Shown in pieces: positions 1 through 11,926 of a stretch of DNA of 64,000 bases. This stretch comes from Ipomoea triloba. Lineage: Eukaryota > Streptophyta > Magnoliopsida > Solanales > Convolvulaceae. The notes beneath the pieces are model-generated. The model worked only from the letters and a program-made list of their open reading frames with translations, was not told where the DNA came from and ran no database searches. The stretch spans positions 18,279,280 through 18,343,279 of the forward strand of contig NC_044917.1 of the NCBI RefSeq assembly GCF_003576645.1, in the 5' to 3' direction. Numbering within the stretch: the first letter of the stretch is position 1; each line of letters starts with the position of its first letter. The position numbers and the translations under genes were made by a program.

Positions 1-1811
1 CGTCATCGTTCACCGCCGGTGGACCGCGAGCTGGGACGGCGCCGTCGCATTCCATCCCGGAGCGTCGTTTCTCTCGTGCGGAATACCAGATGCGACATTC
101 GAAGGGCTTATGTTTTAATTGTGACAAGCGTTGGACTCCAACTCACAATTGCAAACATTTATGCTTATTAATAATTAATGATTTTGGAGGAGACTTTGAC
201 CAAGTCCAGCCCGATCAGGCCCAGCCCGATTCCCAGCCCGAATTTGAAAGTCCAGAAATTTCCCTTCATGCTATTTCAGGCACTAGTCGGGGCAACACCA
301 TGGGTGTCAAATTGCAACTTAATACTTCCCCAATTACGGCTCTAATTGACTCGGGAAGTACGCACAATTTCGTTGACGCAGGCACGGCTAAACGATTGGG
401 CTTACCAGTTCGCGAATGCCCGTACTTGCAAGTTGCTGTGGCAAATGGGGAACACATCACTGCCCTTGGCATTTGTGAAGACATACTCCTCCGGAAGAAT
501 GACCATTTATTTCCTGTTACTTTATATGTTATTCCTTTAGTTGGTTTTGAATTTGTATTAGGCGTAAATTGGTTACGCACGCTAGGTGCTATTGTTTGGG
601 ATTTCACGGCATTGACCATGACTTTTTCATATGGCGGTCATCCTGTCACGTGGCAGGGGAAATGCATTTCACCCAGCCCATTACTTAATGCCATACAGCC
701 CTCGGTCAGTGTTAATGCCTTAGAGCACATTTCGACCGATTATTTTGACCTTTTTCAGGAACTCAAGGCGTTACCGCCCCAACGCCAATGTGACCACCGC
801 ATTACTTTACTTACGGGCGTTGACCCGGTGGCCGTTTGGCCCTATCGCTACCCTCAGGCACAAAAAGATGAAATTGAACGTCAATGCAATGCAATGCTAG
901 AACTCAGCGTCATTCGGCCTAGCCGCTCACCATATTCCTCGCTGGTTTTATTGGTGCTCAAACAAGACCGCTCGCGGCGGTTTTGTATTGACTATCGGGA
1001 ATTGAACGCCAAAACCGTTATGGATAAATTTCCAATTCTCGTAATTGACGAGCTCCTGGATGAATTGCATGGGTCACGGTTCTTCACAAAATTGGACTTA
1101 CAGTCCGAGTACCATCAAATTCGCATGCACCCAGATGATGTTGAAAAGACAGCTTTCAGAACACACCACGGTCACTTTGAGTTCCTGGTGATGCCTTTTG
1201 GCCTCTGCAATGCACCGCGAACGTTCTAGGCTCTCATGAATGAGGTTTTTTCCTGCGTACTCCATAAATTTGTTTGTCTTTTTCGACGATATCTTGATTT
1301 ACAACAGGACGTGGGCGGAACACTTGACTCATGTGCAAATAATCTTTGGTCTTCTACGCCGTCATATGCTACTAGTCAAGAAATCTAAATGCTCATTTGG
1401 GGTCGACAGAGTTTGTTACCTTGGCCACATCATCGATGCCACTGGAGTTACCATGGATTCTAGTAAAGTCCAAACCGTGTTGGATTGGCCTCAACCTCAA
1501 TCTGTAAAAGCTCTTCGCGGCTTTCTTGGACTCGCCGGCTTCTATCGTAAGTTCATAAAGGACCTCGGCGTCATAGCTGCTCCATTAACATCGCTATTTC
1601 AATTCGGAAACACAATTTCTTGTAGACCAGGGAAGCCACAACAGCCTTTCAAGCGCTCAAGGTCGCGCTTACCACAGCCCTGGGGTTACAACTCCCAAAT
1701 TTTTCAAAGCCCTTTGTTGTGGAGTGTGACGCATCTGGGGTAGGCGTGGGCGTAGTTTTACACCAAGACAACCACCCGGTGGCTTTCCTTAGCCGGCGCC
1801 TTGTTGCTCGC
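1..1811 (+). pseudogene. TE1 gag knuckle, protease, RT and start of RNase H
   Basis: The frame is open from base 3, so the protein begins left of the window. A variant zinc knuckle (CFNC...HNC) lies at about 117-160. An aspartic protease follows with active site IDSGSTHNF (about 344-372). RT motifs come next: FCIDYRELNA, the LDLQSEYHQI region, and VMPFGLCNAP at about 1189-1215. A TAG at 1227-1229 stands where relatives have glutamine. A frameshift near 1275 moves into the frame holding FFDDILIY, and a second near 1620 moves into the RNase H frame (VVECDASG). RNase H stops abruptly at 1811 where A1 is inserted. It would have encoded reverse transcription of the element; it cannot be expressed intact. 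Confidence 0.85.
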
Positions 1812-3140
1812 TGATAGACGCCAAAAGTACCTAATTATCTACGACTGATTAAGTTGATTTCTTGCCAAAAACCAAGTCTTAAAGAATGCAATTACGTGTT
1901 TACATGTTATTTTACTAATGAATTGCAAATTAGTTCTGTGTTGAGTGTTTTGAAGAATTCCCATAGGAATGAAGGCTGAAATCAACTAAAAGAAAGCATA
2001 AACCATTGAAAAGACAGAATCAATCCACATGGGAGCACGCGAAGACCAAACCGGAAACAACAAAAGGAAACAAAAACGAAGAACCACGCCCACGAGCTCC
2101 ACCACGCGTGTGAGCTGGCGTGGAATTATTCCAGTAACCGTCCACGGCAGTCCACACGCGTGTGGCAGGCGTGGGACAGTACTAGAAACATGCGCGATGT
2201 TTTAGTATTTAAAGGACATTTCATCTAGGTTTAGGGAGTCTTTTGTCACATTTTTCATTCTACATTTTAGGTTAGGTTTAGATAGGATTAGGAGAAGAGG
2301 AGGAGCTCCTTGGAGAAGAGAACTTAAATCTCCATAGCTTTTAAGATGTTTCGGGTAAACTCTTTTATCAAGACTTGTTTTCTCTTTGGATTTCTCTTGC
2401 TTTTCCTTTTTCCTTAAAGTTATTTGCTTTTAGTTTGATCTTGTAGATATGCTTTTCTATTTTAATGCTTTGATGTTGTTAAAGCCTATGAGAGGCTAAT
2501 CCCTAGGATAGGGGCTATATTGAACGGAGATTTGGTACTTATGATCTAATTTGATGAATGAGTTTAATTTCTTTGGGGAATGTTGAAATTGTGTGTATGT
2601 TTTGTATGACCTTGTGAGATCGAGGGCCCCGATCTCTTCAAGAGTATAGGATCATCTCTTTGACGAGATATCGCAAAGAGATGTAGCCCACTACCCACAT
2701 CTCCCGCTCTCAATCTGAGAAGATGAGATCCGGAGGGAACTTGTAGACAAAGTGTTTGACAAAATTCCCCAACCGACTGAGGATTGGGAGCTTGAGTGTG
2801 ACGCCACTTAGGACAATGTTCCAAGCTCCTTCAATCATGACTCAATGGAAATCAATACTCTACTCTTCGCCCTGAACCAATCTCCACGATACTCTAGCCC
2901 CCAACCTCTTTTATTTACCTTTACTCACCTTCAATCTTATCAACATTTGCACTCTAGACACTCCAAATCAACAAATTCCATACGTGTGATCTTCGTGTTA
3001 TCTAAACAACTCAAGATAGGAAATCCGTATATTCTCCAATTTGCCATCCGCGAGAGATACCACACTCGGGGAGTTTATGACTCTTCGTTTTAAAATCCTC
3101 CATATCACACATCCACCTCACCACTAAATTACATCCTTCA
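1812..3140 (+). repeat. A1 5' LTR
   Basis: It starts TG and ends CA directly before the primer binding site. It holds two CpG-rich palindromic modules (2084-2123 and 2142-2174, the second containing CCACACGCGTGTGG) and, about 30 bp after them, a TATA-like TATTTAAA. The rest is AT-rich leader with no convincing coding frame; short open stretches at 2564-3093 recur in the 3' LTR and are chance. Confidence 0.92.
2206..2213 (+). promoter_or_regulatory. TATA-like box of A1 5' LTR
   Basis: TATTTAAA about 30 bp after the palindromic modules. The same sequence lies at the same relative place in the A3 LTR (22204-22211). Assignment as the LTR promoter is by position only. Confidence 0.55.
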
Positions 3141-3143
3141 AAA

Positions 3144-3161
3144 TGGCGCCATTGCCGGGGA
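3144..3161 (+). other. Primer binding site of A1 (tRNA-Asp)
   Basis: TGGCGCCATTGCCGGGGA begins three bases after the 5' LTR. It differs at one base from the complement of the 3' end of plant tRNA-Asp(GUC), the usual Athila primer. A3 has the unmutated form at 23163-23180. Confidence 0.9.
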
Positions 3162-4215
3162 TGGCAAACGGTGAATTTAAAGTTTTACCATCTTGAATCG
3201 TTTGGATAACTTGTTTACTTCATTTTCTTTTGTTTTGTTTTATTTCCATTTTCACTTTCGCACCCAACCACACACTACTTGCGCTAATCTGTGAAAGGAG
3301 CTACCTCTTATGCTCCGATTCTTTGCCTGAAAATTTGATTGCAGGAATTCCTTGATATAATCATGGATCCACCTCCGCCTAATGATCAAGCTTACCATAG
3401 CCACATACCATACGGAAGAAATACCTACTATCCTTCACAACCCCAACCACCATGCCCACCACCTCAATACTATCATAACTACCATTTTCCTTACCCACCT
3501 TTTTTCCCATACTCACTACCTCCTCCACCAATTTATTATCATGAACAAGCATATGTAACATAGCATTTTCAACCCCAGAAATATCCTCCTCACGGGATAC
3601 CTCCTTATTACCCTCCAACGTATTTCGACGAGCCAAACCGTCCAAATCCTAAAATTTTTGCGAGCTGTGACCCTACCACGAGATCCACACGCGTGTGTGC
3701 CGGCGTGGGAGCTCACTGGAACAATTCCACGCCGAGTCACACGTGTGGTGAGGACGTGGACAAAGCCAATCCATATGCCTATTCTTCTACTTCCCTAGAG
3801 CAGCCTCTTTCATCTGAAAACAACCAAACCACTCTCGAGCAACGCTTAAATGATTTCATCCAAGAAACGAGGGAGGAGAATGCCAGACTTAGAGAGACCA
3901 TTACTAAAGAGATGCTGGGAGAAATTCAAGAACTACGCCATGAAACACTTTCACCGCTTCAAACGGTTGAAAGCACACTCGAAAAGATTATGGAAATGAT
4001 CCAATCCTAGGAAGAAACAGATGTGAATGCCGTAACACTGAGAAGCGGGAGAGCACTTCCAGACGTTGTTCCACCTCCGCCACAATCCATTCCGGTAGAA
4101 GCACCAAGATTGGACAATGAAGAGACCACCAATTTGACGCAAGTCGAACGAGCACTTGAAGAAGAACTCAGAAGGGAAGAAATACAACCATAACCCTCTC
4201 GGAAAGGAAAAGAAA
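3162..4215 (+). pseudogene. A1 leader and gag-like region without a recognisable capsid domain
   Basis: After a 5' leader, a reading frame from 3339 gives a proline/tyrosine-rich N-terminus (repeated PPP and YPP stretches) and stops at 3563. An open stretch at 3693-4010 gives a charged, probably coiled-coil segment (EENARLRETITKEMLGEIQ). The capsid-like gag core and CCHC knuckle seen in A3 (about 23880-24480) were not found here. The segment 3676-3759 contains two copies of the CpG palindrome module otherwise found in Athila LTRs. Probably a gag remnant whose core was lost or replaced; it may once have used Gag from another copy. Confidence 0.6.
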
Positions 4216-4235
4216 TCATACAAGAACCACCACCT

Positions 4236-5360
4236 ATGCCGAAAGCAAAACTTCTGTTCCCTCAGAGATTCCGCACTGATATTGACAACGCCAAGTACGA
4301 TAAGTTCTTACAAATGCTACGCCAATTACACGTTTATATGCCATTCATCGATGCACTAGGAGAAATGCTGAGGTATGCCAAATTCCTTAAAGATCTTTTA
4401 TCTAATAAAAAGAGATTAGCTGAAACTGCTACTGTTGTGCTAGGAGAAGAATGTTCTGCTATATTACATAAGAATGTGCCTAGAAAATTAAAGGATCCTG
4501 GTCGCTTTACTATACCTTGTAATATAGGAGGAATGACTTTTAATAGAGCCTTGGCAGACCTAGGTGCTAGGATTAATCTAATGCCCTTCGCATTATATCG
4601 ACAATTGAATCTAGGAACTCTTAAGCCCACACGGATGTGCATTCAATTAGCTGACCGATCCACCAAGTACCCTAGGGGTATAGTGGAAGACGTCTTGGTC
4701 CGAGTTGATAAATTTATTTTTCCAGTGGACTTTGTGATTTTAGATATGGACCCAGATGTGGAGATTCCTCTCATCTTGGGCAGACCTTTCTTGGCGACTG
4801 CTAGAGCTTTAATAGATGTGGGGGAAGGCAAACTCGTTATCCATGTAGGAGACGAGTCTGCCAGCTTCGACGTGACCAAAATTATGAAATACCCTCTAGA
4901 TGGTGATGAATGCTTTTTCGTTGATTATGTGCATGATGAAATTGATTATCTGTGTGAAGTACCCAAAGTTAAGAGGCATGATTTTAATTGGGAATGTCCC
5001 AGAGGTGCTAAGAGTTATAATGAAAGTACTTTTGAGCATGAACTTAACTCTTTACACATTGCTTTACACCGAGAGGTCGATCGTTTTAATTTGCTTGATA
5101 ATGATTGTGTTTCTGAATTTGTTGAGAATATAAACTCTGTTGGTGAAGTCTCGGGGGAAATGGTTGGAAATGACGGGGATGAATTTGATGAATTTGGGGA
5201 GGAATATGATGATGGAAATGAGAAAAGAAAAGAAGACGGTGAGATAATGCATGAAGGAGAATTAAAACCCCTGCCTGCTCATCTTGAGTATGCTTATTTA
5301 GGAACAGGGAAAGAGTTACCAGTTGTCATCGCGACAGATCTTTCAGAAAGAGAAAAATAA
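4236..5360 (+). pseudogene. A1 protease region
   Basis: Open frame of 374 codons. Residues about 90-210 form an Athila retropepsin: active-site DLGA at residues 108-111 within LADLGARINLMP, and the C-terminal ILGRPFLATARALID segment. The N-terminal part (KAKLLFPQRFR...) matches the linker that normally joins gag to protease; the acidic C-terminus leads towards RT. The first Met is only the first in the open stretch, because the natural product would be a gag-pol fusion. The same protease type occurs in A3 at 25400-25760. The frame is locally intact, but the polyprotein around it is broken. Confidence 0.85.
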
Positions 5361-5372
5361 CAACTGATAACA

Positions 5373-6235
5373 GTGCTGAAAAGGAACAAAGAAGCTATAG
5401 GTTGGAAGATGACTAACTTGAAGGGGATTAATCCGGCCATTTGCACACATAAAATTCTATTGGAAGAAGGATCCAAACCTGTGGCACAACCGCAGCGTCG
5501 ACTTAACCCAAACACATTTGAAGTCGTGAAAAACGAGGTGATCAAACTTATGGATGTCGGAATGATCTACCCTATTTCGGACAGCACATGGGTCAGTCCA
5601 ACTCACGTAGTACCAAAGAAAGGAGGAATCACAGTCACTGAAAATGATAACAAGGAACTGATTCCTTCGAGAAAGATAACTGGATGGAGGGTCTGTATCG
5701 ACTATAGAAAGCTCAACGAAGCCACCAGTAAAGACCACTTTCCGTAACCATTCGTAGATCAAATGATTGAGAAAGTAAGTGGATATGGTTACTACTGTTT
5801 CTTGGACGGAATGAGCGGATACTTTCAAATTCCAGTAGCCTTGGAGGATCAAGAGAAAACAACATTCACTTGTCCGTTTGGTACATTTGCTTATAGGAGA
5901 ATGCCATTTGGTCTCTGTAACACCCCTGCCACCTTCATGCGTTGCATGTTGGCTATTTTTGAAGATTTCATTGGTGATTTCATGGAAGTTTTCATGGACG
6001 ATTTCACAATTTTTGGAGAAACTTTTGAAAAATGCCTTGGAAATTTGGAAAAGGTTTTGGAACGATGCCAGCAAATGAATTTGGCATTATCATGGGAAAA
6101 ATGCTATTACATGGTCACAGAAGAAATTGTGCTTGGGCATAAAATTTCGAAAAAGGAATTGAGGTTGACAGAGCTAAGACAGCAATTATTGAAACCTTAC
6201 CACTACCGCACAATGTAACATCTCAGAGAAGTTTC
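5373..6235 (+). pseudogene. A1 reverse transcriptase
   Basis: Begins shortly after the protease frame ends, in a different frame. Motifs in order are WVSPTHVVPKKGG, GWRVCIDYRKLNEAT, then an in-frame TAA at 5745-5747, then FLDGMSGYFQI, MPFGLCNTPATF and the catalytic FMDD at about 5991-6002. A frameshift close to 6150 puts the end of the domain (LGH...FYRRFIKDF) into another frame. This enzyme copies element RNA into DNA inside virus-like particles. One stop and one frameshift inactivate this copy, although the metal-binding DD pair is kept. Confidence 0.88.
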
Positions 6236-6769
6236 TTGGGACATGTGAGATTCTATAGAAGATTTATTAAAGACTTCTCAAAAATCGCAAGACCATTGAC
6301 CAAATTGTTGGAAAAAGATGGAGTGTTTGAATTAAATGAGGACGCAATGAAAGCATTCCAGAATTTAAAGGGTGCCATGGTACATACTCCAATCCTTGTA
6401 GGACCAAAATGGGATCAACCCTTTGAGTTGATGTGTGACGCGAGCAATTTCGCTGTTGGAGTTGTGCTAGGGCAGAAAAATGATAAGAAATTTCAGCCTA
6501 TAGCCTATGCTAGTCGAATGTTGACTAAGCCGCAGCTAGCCTACACCACGACCGAGAAAGAACTGTTTGCAATCATGTTTGCGTTAGATAAGTTTAGATC
6601 ATATCTCTTAATGTCAAAGGTCGTTATTCACACCGATCACGCAACTATAAAATTTCTCATGGCTAAGCCTGAAGCAAAACCAAGACTAATCAGATGGATC
6701 TTACTATTACAAGAGTTCGACGTGACTATAGTTGACCGTAAGGGAGTTTAAAATAGTGCAGCAGATCAC
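6236..6769 (+). pseudogene. A1 RT thumb and RNase H
   Basis: The frame continues from the RT thumb ([20 protein letters not shown]) into RNase H. Visible motifs are the first catalytic Asp in [10 protein letters not shown], the Glu in TTTEKELFA and the Asp in [14 protein letters not shown] at 6749-6751 interrupts the linker, after which the same frame continues into ADHLSRLEN just before the integrase. RNase H removes the RNA strand during reverse transcription. Apart from the upstream frameshift and this stop the domain looks complete. Confidence 0.85.
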
Positions 6770-8212
6770 TTGTCAAGGCTGGAGAATAATAGTAGACCAG
6801 ATATGATTGAAGATGTGAACGAGTATTTCCCGGATGAAAAGCTGATGGGCCTCTATCTCACGCCCTGGTACGCTGATCTGGCCAACTACCTAGTCGGAAA
6901 GGAATTACCAGAGTTCTTGGATATACATGCCAAAAGAAAACTAATAGCAGAATCTCGATTCTATTTTTGGGACGAGCCATACCTGTTTAAAGTCTGCGCG
7001 GATCAAATAATTCGACATTGTGTAACAGAGGCTGAAGGACATGAAATTCTGGGAGAATGCCATCGAATGGGCCATCACTCGGCAAATAGAACTGCGAGGA
7101 GAGTACTTGAAGCAGGATTCTATTGGCCCTCAATATTTAGGGACGCTCAAATTTGCGTGAAAAATTGCGATAGATGTCAACGAACTGGGAACATCACTGG
7201 AAGAGACGAGATGCCGCAAAACTACATACTAGCATGCGAAATTTTTGATATATGGGGACTAGACTTTGCAGGACCATTTACGGATTCCAAAGGTTTCAAA
7301 TATATCCTTATCGAAGTGGATTATGTCTCCAAATGGGTTGAAGCAGAAGCACTTCGGAACAATGATGCAAGAAGTGTGACAAGATTTCTAAAGAAATTGT
7401 TCACAAGATTTGGAGTACCGCGGATTGTAATTAGCGACAGGGAGACACACTTCCGGAATGTACCCATGCGGAGATTACTCCAAAAGCAAGGCATACAACA
7501 TAGGGGAGGAGTCCCGTATCATCCTCAGACTACCGCGCAAGTTGAGAATGCAAATAGAGATATCAATGCCATATTGGAAAAGACAGTGGCTCGGCATAGA
7601 AAGGATTGGGTTGACAAGCTTAACGATGCATTATGGGCCTTCCGGACTGCTTATAAGACGCCGATAGGAACTACTCCATACAGATTGGTATATGGCAAAG
7701 CATATCACCTTCCAGTTGAAATCGAGCATAAGGCGTATTGGGCCATTAAAAAATTGAAAGAAGATCTGGTCATAGCCGGACAGGAGCGAATGTTTCAACT
7801 GAATGAATTGGAAAAATGGCGTTTGCTAACCTATGAGACATCCAGATCTTACAAGGAACGATCCTAATTTTACCACGACATGCATATCAGGAAAAACAAA
7901 GAATTCATTGAAGGAGATAAAGTGTTGTTATTCAATTCCAGACTGCGACTGTTTCCTGGGAAACTTAAATCTTGATGGACGGGGCCTTATATTGTTACAA
8001 AGGTATTTCCTTACGGAACTTTGGAGATCACGCATCCAGAAAAAGGATCTTTTAAAGTAAACGGCCACCAAGTCAAGAAATACTATGGAATGGAAAATGC
8101 GCAGGGGACAGTCCAGTGTTGCAGGCTAGTACCCTGGGAGGATGAGTTGCACAATCTTCATGACATTTTCGTCGGGCTAAAGACGTTAAACGTAGCACTG
8201 ACCGGGAGGTAA
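6770..8212 (+). pseudogene. A1 integrase
   Basis: The first 365 codons hold a zinc-binding HHCC domain (H98, H102, C133, C136) and the catalytic core with D165, D223 and E259. The last two are separated by 35 residues, the canonical D,D-35-E spacing. GVPYHPQTTAQVEN marks the third block. The frame stops at 7867; the C-terminal tail continues in other frames to about 8212 (ITHPEKGSFKVNGHQVKKYY, the usual end of Athila integrases). All catalytic residues survive, so inactivation here is confined to the tail. Confidence 0.88.
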
Positions 8213-9640
8213 CCCGTTACTCACTCTATTTTTTTTTATTATTCTTACTTTATTCTATTAAATAACCCTTAAGGTTGAAATTCCCTATTTTTGTAGATTC
8301 TACATTTCCACGCAGATCTCGTCGCAAGAACATGAGAATCATCTATCCAAGCATTATGAACAACATGACTTGGGATGCTTACTAGGTCATCCACCTCTTA
8401 TCCCTTGTTTATCTATTATATGAACCTCATGTTTTCATTTTAATGTGTGGAAAAATGCATGTTTTGTTGTTTCTCTATTTTACATTCTAAGTCAACATCG
8501 AGGACGATGTTTGGTCTAAAGTATGGAAAGAGCTATGCTTGAAATGAAAATCTTAATTAAAAGCTCTATCTCATTTGTTTGAAAGATAATCAAGCCACAA
8601 GTATGTGTTGTTATTCATTCTATCTTTGGAGAATGCTAAATCTGTGCCAAAAAGTTTACTCTTTGAATAACCTTGGAAGTATCCCTACCTTGACCTTTAA
8701 AATTTTGAAAAATTGTATGCTTGTGTGGTATTCACCTCATATTTTGTAAAGACCTTAGTTAAGGATCTCTTGAAGTGGGAGTGTGCAACTCCTAATTTCA
8801 GAAAGATAAGTTAAGCGAAGCCCGGAATTGAATAATCATAGAATAGAACATGGGGCAAAAGGAGAGCTTTCCGTGAGCATTAAGTGAAATTTCCCTTTTC
8901 CCAAAATAAAAGGCATGAGGGGTACGGTTGTTGTTCGGAGAAAAGAGTAGAAAAGGAAAAAAGGCCAATCCCTGAGATAAGATACGAGGAATGCCATCTC
9001 GCTAGGTGGTGAACAACCGTAGTCTCCAAAATACACAAATGTTATATCTAGAATCGGTTGCTCACAATAAAATGACCCTAGGAGATGAGAAAAGCGAGAT
9101 GAGGGAAGCCGCTTCGCTAGGGTTCAAGCACCCATTGCACTACCTTCGAAAAATGAGTTACCGCCCATGTGAAGTCGGGTTGCTTGACGAGGTTACCCTA
9201 GGAAGTGAGAAAAATGAGTTACCGCCCAAGCCACTGGCGGAGAGAGGCCCATGAATCTATTTTCACTTACTTTTACGTTGGGCTTTGGCGATAAGGGAGG
9301 CCGATTGATTAGGTTTTGTACATCGTTCCCACTAGGGGTATCAGCTTAAGGCCTTTGCACAATGAGAGGCGAATGAAATTTTGGACTGCATGCTTGATAT
9401 TGTGAAAATTTCTTAACTGCCAACTTGTGACCGACAGGAGTTTTGCTTTGTTTGAATATCATAGCAGTGTATGGCACATTTTTATCATTCCTTGAAGATA
9501 TTGTGAAGGATTCCACATCTCCTGGTAGATTGTGTTTTGAATGAATGTTGATCTTTACCCTCGAGCATGTCTTTAGCTTAGATATTTTTGGCATCTAAAT
9601 GAGAAGGGCTTGAATGTATAATTTGCTCGTGGACGAGCAA
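8213..9640 (+). other. A1 long 3' noncoding region
   Basis: About 1.4 kb between the integrase and the 3' LTR. I see no envelope-like or ORF-1-type frame. It holds a perfect hairpin AACATCGAGGACGATGTT at 8494-8511 followed by AAAGTATGGAAAG, a segment (8740-9050) related to A3 sequence at 44030-44340, and a second hairpin TTGCTCGTGGACGAGCAA at 9623-9640 touching the polypurine tract. The relatedness between two Athila families suggests a retained cis-acting role, but that is inference. Confidence 0.7.
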
Positions 9641-9643
9641 TCT

Positions 9644-9656
9644 AAAGTGTGGAAAC
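9644..9656 (+). other. A1 polypurine tract
   Basis: AAAGTGTGGAAAC immediately before the 3' LTR is the expected plus-strand primer. The same AAAGTGTGGAAA recurs four times in the A3 3' region. Confidence 0.7.
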
Positions 9657-9658
9657 TT

Positions 9659-10988
9659 TGATAGACGCCAAAAGTACCTAATTATCTAGGACTGATTAAG
9701 TTGATTTCTTGCCAAAAACCAAGTCTTAAAGAATGCAATTACGTGTTTACATGTTATTTTACTAACGAATTGCAAATTAGTTCTGTGTGGAGTGTTTTGA
9801 AGAATTCCCACAGGAATGAAGGTTGAAATCAACCGAAAGAAAGCATAAACCATTGAAAATATAGAATCAATCCACATGGGAGCACGCGAAGACCAAACCG
9901 GAAACAACAAAAGGAAACGAAAACGAAGAACCACGCCCACGAGCTCTACCACGCGTGTGAGCTGGCGTGGAATTATTCCAGTAACCGTCCACGCCAATCC
10001 ACACGCGTGTGGCAGGCGTGGGACAGCACTAGAAACATGCACGATGTTTTAGTATTTAAGGGACATTTCAGCTAGGTTTAGGGAGTCATTTGTCACATTT
10101 TTCATTCTACATTTTAGGTTAGGTTTAGATAGGATTAGGAGAAGAGGAGGAGCTCCTTGGAGAAGAGAACTTAGATCTCCATAGCTTTGAAGATCTTTTG
10201 GGTAAACTCTTTTATCAAGACTTGTTTTCTCTTTAGATTTCTCTTGCTTTTCCTTTTTCCTTAAAGTTATTTGCTTTTAGTTTTGATCTTGTATATATGC
10301 TTTTCTGTTTTAATGCTTTGATGTTGTTAAAGCCTATGAGAGGCTAATCCCTAGGATAGGGGCTAGATTGAACGGAGATTTGGTACTTATGATCTAATTT
10401 GATGAATGAGTTTGATTTCTTTGGGAAATGTTGAAATTGTGTGTATGTTTTGTATGACCTTGTTAGATCGAGGGCCCCGATCTCTTCAAGAGTATAGGAT
10501 CATCTCTTTCACGAGATATCGCAACGAGATGTAGCCCACTACCCACATCTCCCGCTCTCAATCTGAGAAGATGAGATCCGGAGGGAACTTGTAGACAAAG
10601 TGTTTGACAAAATTCCTTAACCGACTGAGGATTGGGAGCTTGAGTGTGATGCCACTCTGGACAATGTTCCAAACTCCTTCAATCATGACTCAATGGAAAT
10701 CAATACTCTACTCTACGCCCTGAACCAATCTCCACGATACTCTAGCCCCCATCTGCTTTTATTTACCTTTACTCACCTTCAATCTTATCAACATTTGCAC
10801 TCTAGACACTCCAAATCAACAAATTCCATACGTGTGATCTTCGTGTTATCTAAACAACTCAAGATAGGAAATCCGTATATTCTCCAATTTGCCATCCGCG
10901 AGAGATACCAAACTCGGGGAGTTTATGACTCTTCGTTTTAAAATCCTCCATATCACACATCCACCTCACCACTAAATTACATCCTTCA
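9659..10988 (+). repeat. A1 3' LTR
   Basis: Direct repeat of 1812-3140 with scattered substitutions and almost no length change. The palindromic modules are at 9931-9970 and 9989-10021. It ends CATCCTTCA and is followed by cccgc, the target duplication, after which TE1 RNase H resumes. Confidence 0.93.
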
Positions 10989-11516
10989 CCCGCCATCACA
11001 AGCTCACCTTGTACGAACAGGAATTGATTGGGTTATCCCAGGCCATTCGCCACTGGCAGCATTACTTGTGGGGTCGCCAATTCACAGTTCGCACCGACCT
11101 TTATAGCCTGAAGTTCCTCCTACAACAACGCCTCACCACGTCTCGCCAGCATCATTGGATTAGTAAGCTCATGGGATATGACTTTGATGTTGAATTTCGT
11201 GCAGGCCGACTTAATACCGTTGCCGATGCATTATCTTGGCGCGACGAGGAGGTTTCTTCCCTCATGGCCCTATCCGCCCCAGTGTCCTCGCTTTTGGAGT
11301 CTATCCGTCGTGAACTCGCCGATTCAGACGTCGCTCAAGTTTTGATTGGGAATATTAAGGAGGGCATAACGGGTTCCCAACTGGTCCATGCACGGCGAGC
11401 TCATCCGTTACAAAGATAAACTCTTTATTCTTAAAGATTCCCCACTAATTCCGATTATTATTTCAGGTTTTCACGACAACTCACACAAAGGGGCCCAAAA
11501 GGCGACCTTCCGTGTG
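10989..11516 (+). pseudogene. TE1 RNase H C-terminal half and integrase start
   Basis: Sequence resumes in the same frame that ended at 1811 and gives LTLYEQELIGLSQAIRHWQH, the FTVRTDLYSLKFLL block with a catalytic Asp, and the RNase H end (AGRLNTVADALS). A frameshift near 11390 leads into the start of the integrase zinc domain, whose first histidine lies at about 11474 (HDNSHKG). The protein is then cut at 11516 by TE3. Confidence 0.85.
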
Positions 11517-11833
11517 TGATACAGCTACAAGACAGAGTCAAAAAGATGTGGAAGCTTCCCATAAAGTTCATGCAGATGAAGAGCGAGCAATCAGGATGGG
11601 AAGTGGTAGACCGAAGAGATCGCGAAAAGTTCTTGTGAAGTTAGGAGATTATGTGGTTGCTTGCTTCAGTAGTTCTTCCTGTTAGATTTTCTTTATATTA
11701 TTTCCTTATAAATAACATGTAATAGGTGTCAGTGAGCAATGAAGAACATATTCTTTTCCTAGTTTTTATTTGGAGTTTCTGTGTTCTTTACTCGAAAAAG
11801 AACATCTGATACAACCGCGGGGCGGTCGTATCA
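11517..11833 (+). repeat. TE3 5' LTR
   Basis: Runs from TGATACAGCTACAAG to GGTCGTATCA (TG...CA). The first ~158 bp match 16353-16511 with few changes. The following ATTCGGTGCTTTCATTGAG is the likely primer site; I do not recognise the tRNA. Confidence 0.82.
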
Positions 11834-11926
11834 ATTCGGTGCTTTCATTGAGAGCACCCCTTACAATCTAGCCATGATAGAGCTGTCACCAGAACCCCCT
11901 ATCACCTGCAAATCCTCCAACAACTA

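Larger units (their letters stand above)
1812..10988 (+). mobile_element. A1: Athila-type Ty3 element with both LTRs
   Basis: Two direct LTRs (1812-3140 and 9659-10988, 1329 and 1330 bp) begin TGATAGACGCC and end CATCCTTCA. The flanking target bases are ctcgc (1807-1811) and cccgc (10989-10993), a 5-bp duplication with one later mismatch. The order PBS, gag-like, protease with DLGA, RT with FMDD, RNase H, integrase, long 3' noncoding region fits the Athila lineage. Each coding part carries stops or frameshifts, so the copy is not autonomous now. It sits in the RNase H codons of TE1. By eye the two LTRs agree at well over 95% of positions, so the insertion is fairly young. Confidence 0.93.

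Noticed and set aside
3144..3161. tRNA-like sequence
   Set aside because: Only the 18-base primer complement is present; no tRNA gene fold was found here or elsewhere in the window.
8836..9594. Possible envelope-like gene in A1 between integrase and 3' LTR
   Set aside because: Only short frames on both strands, no signal peptide or membrane pattern, and sequence conserved with another family as noncoding.
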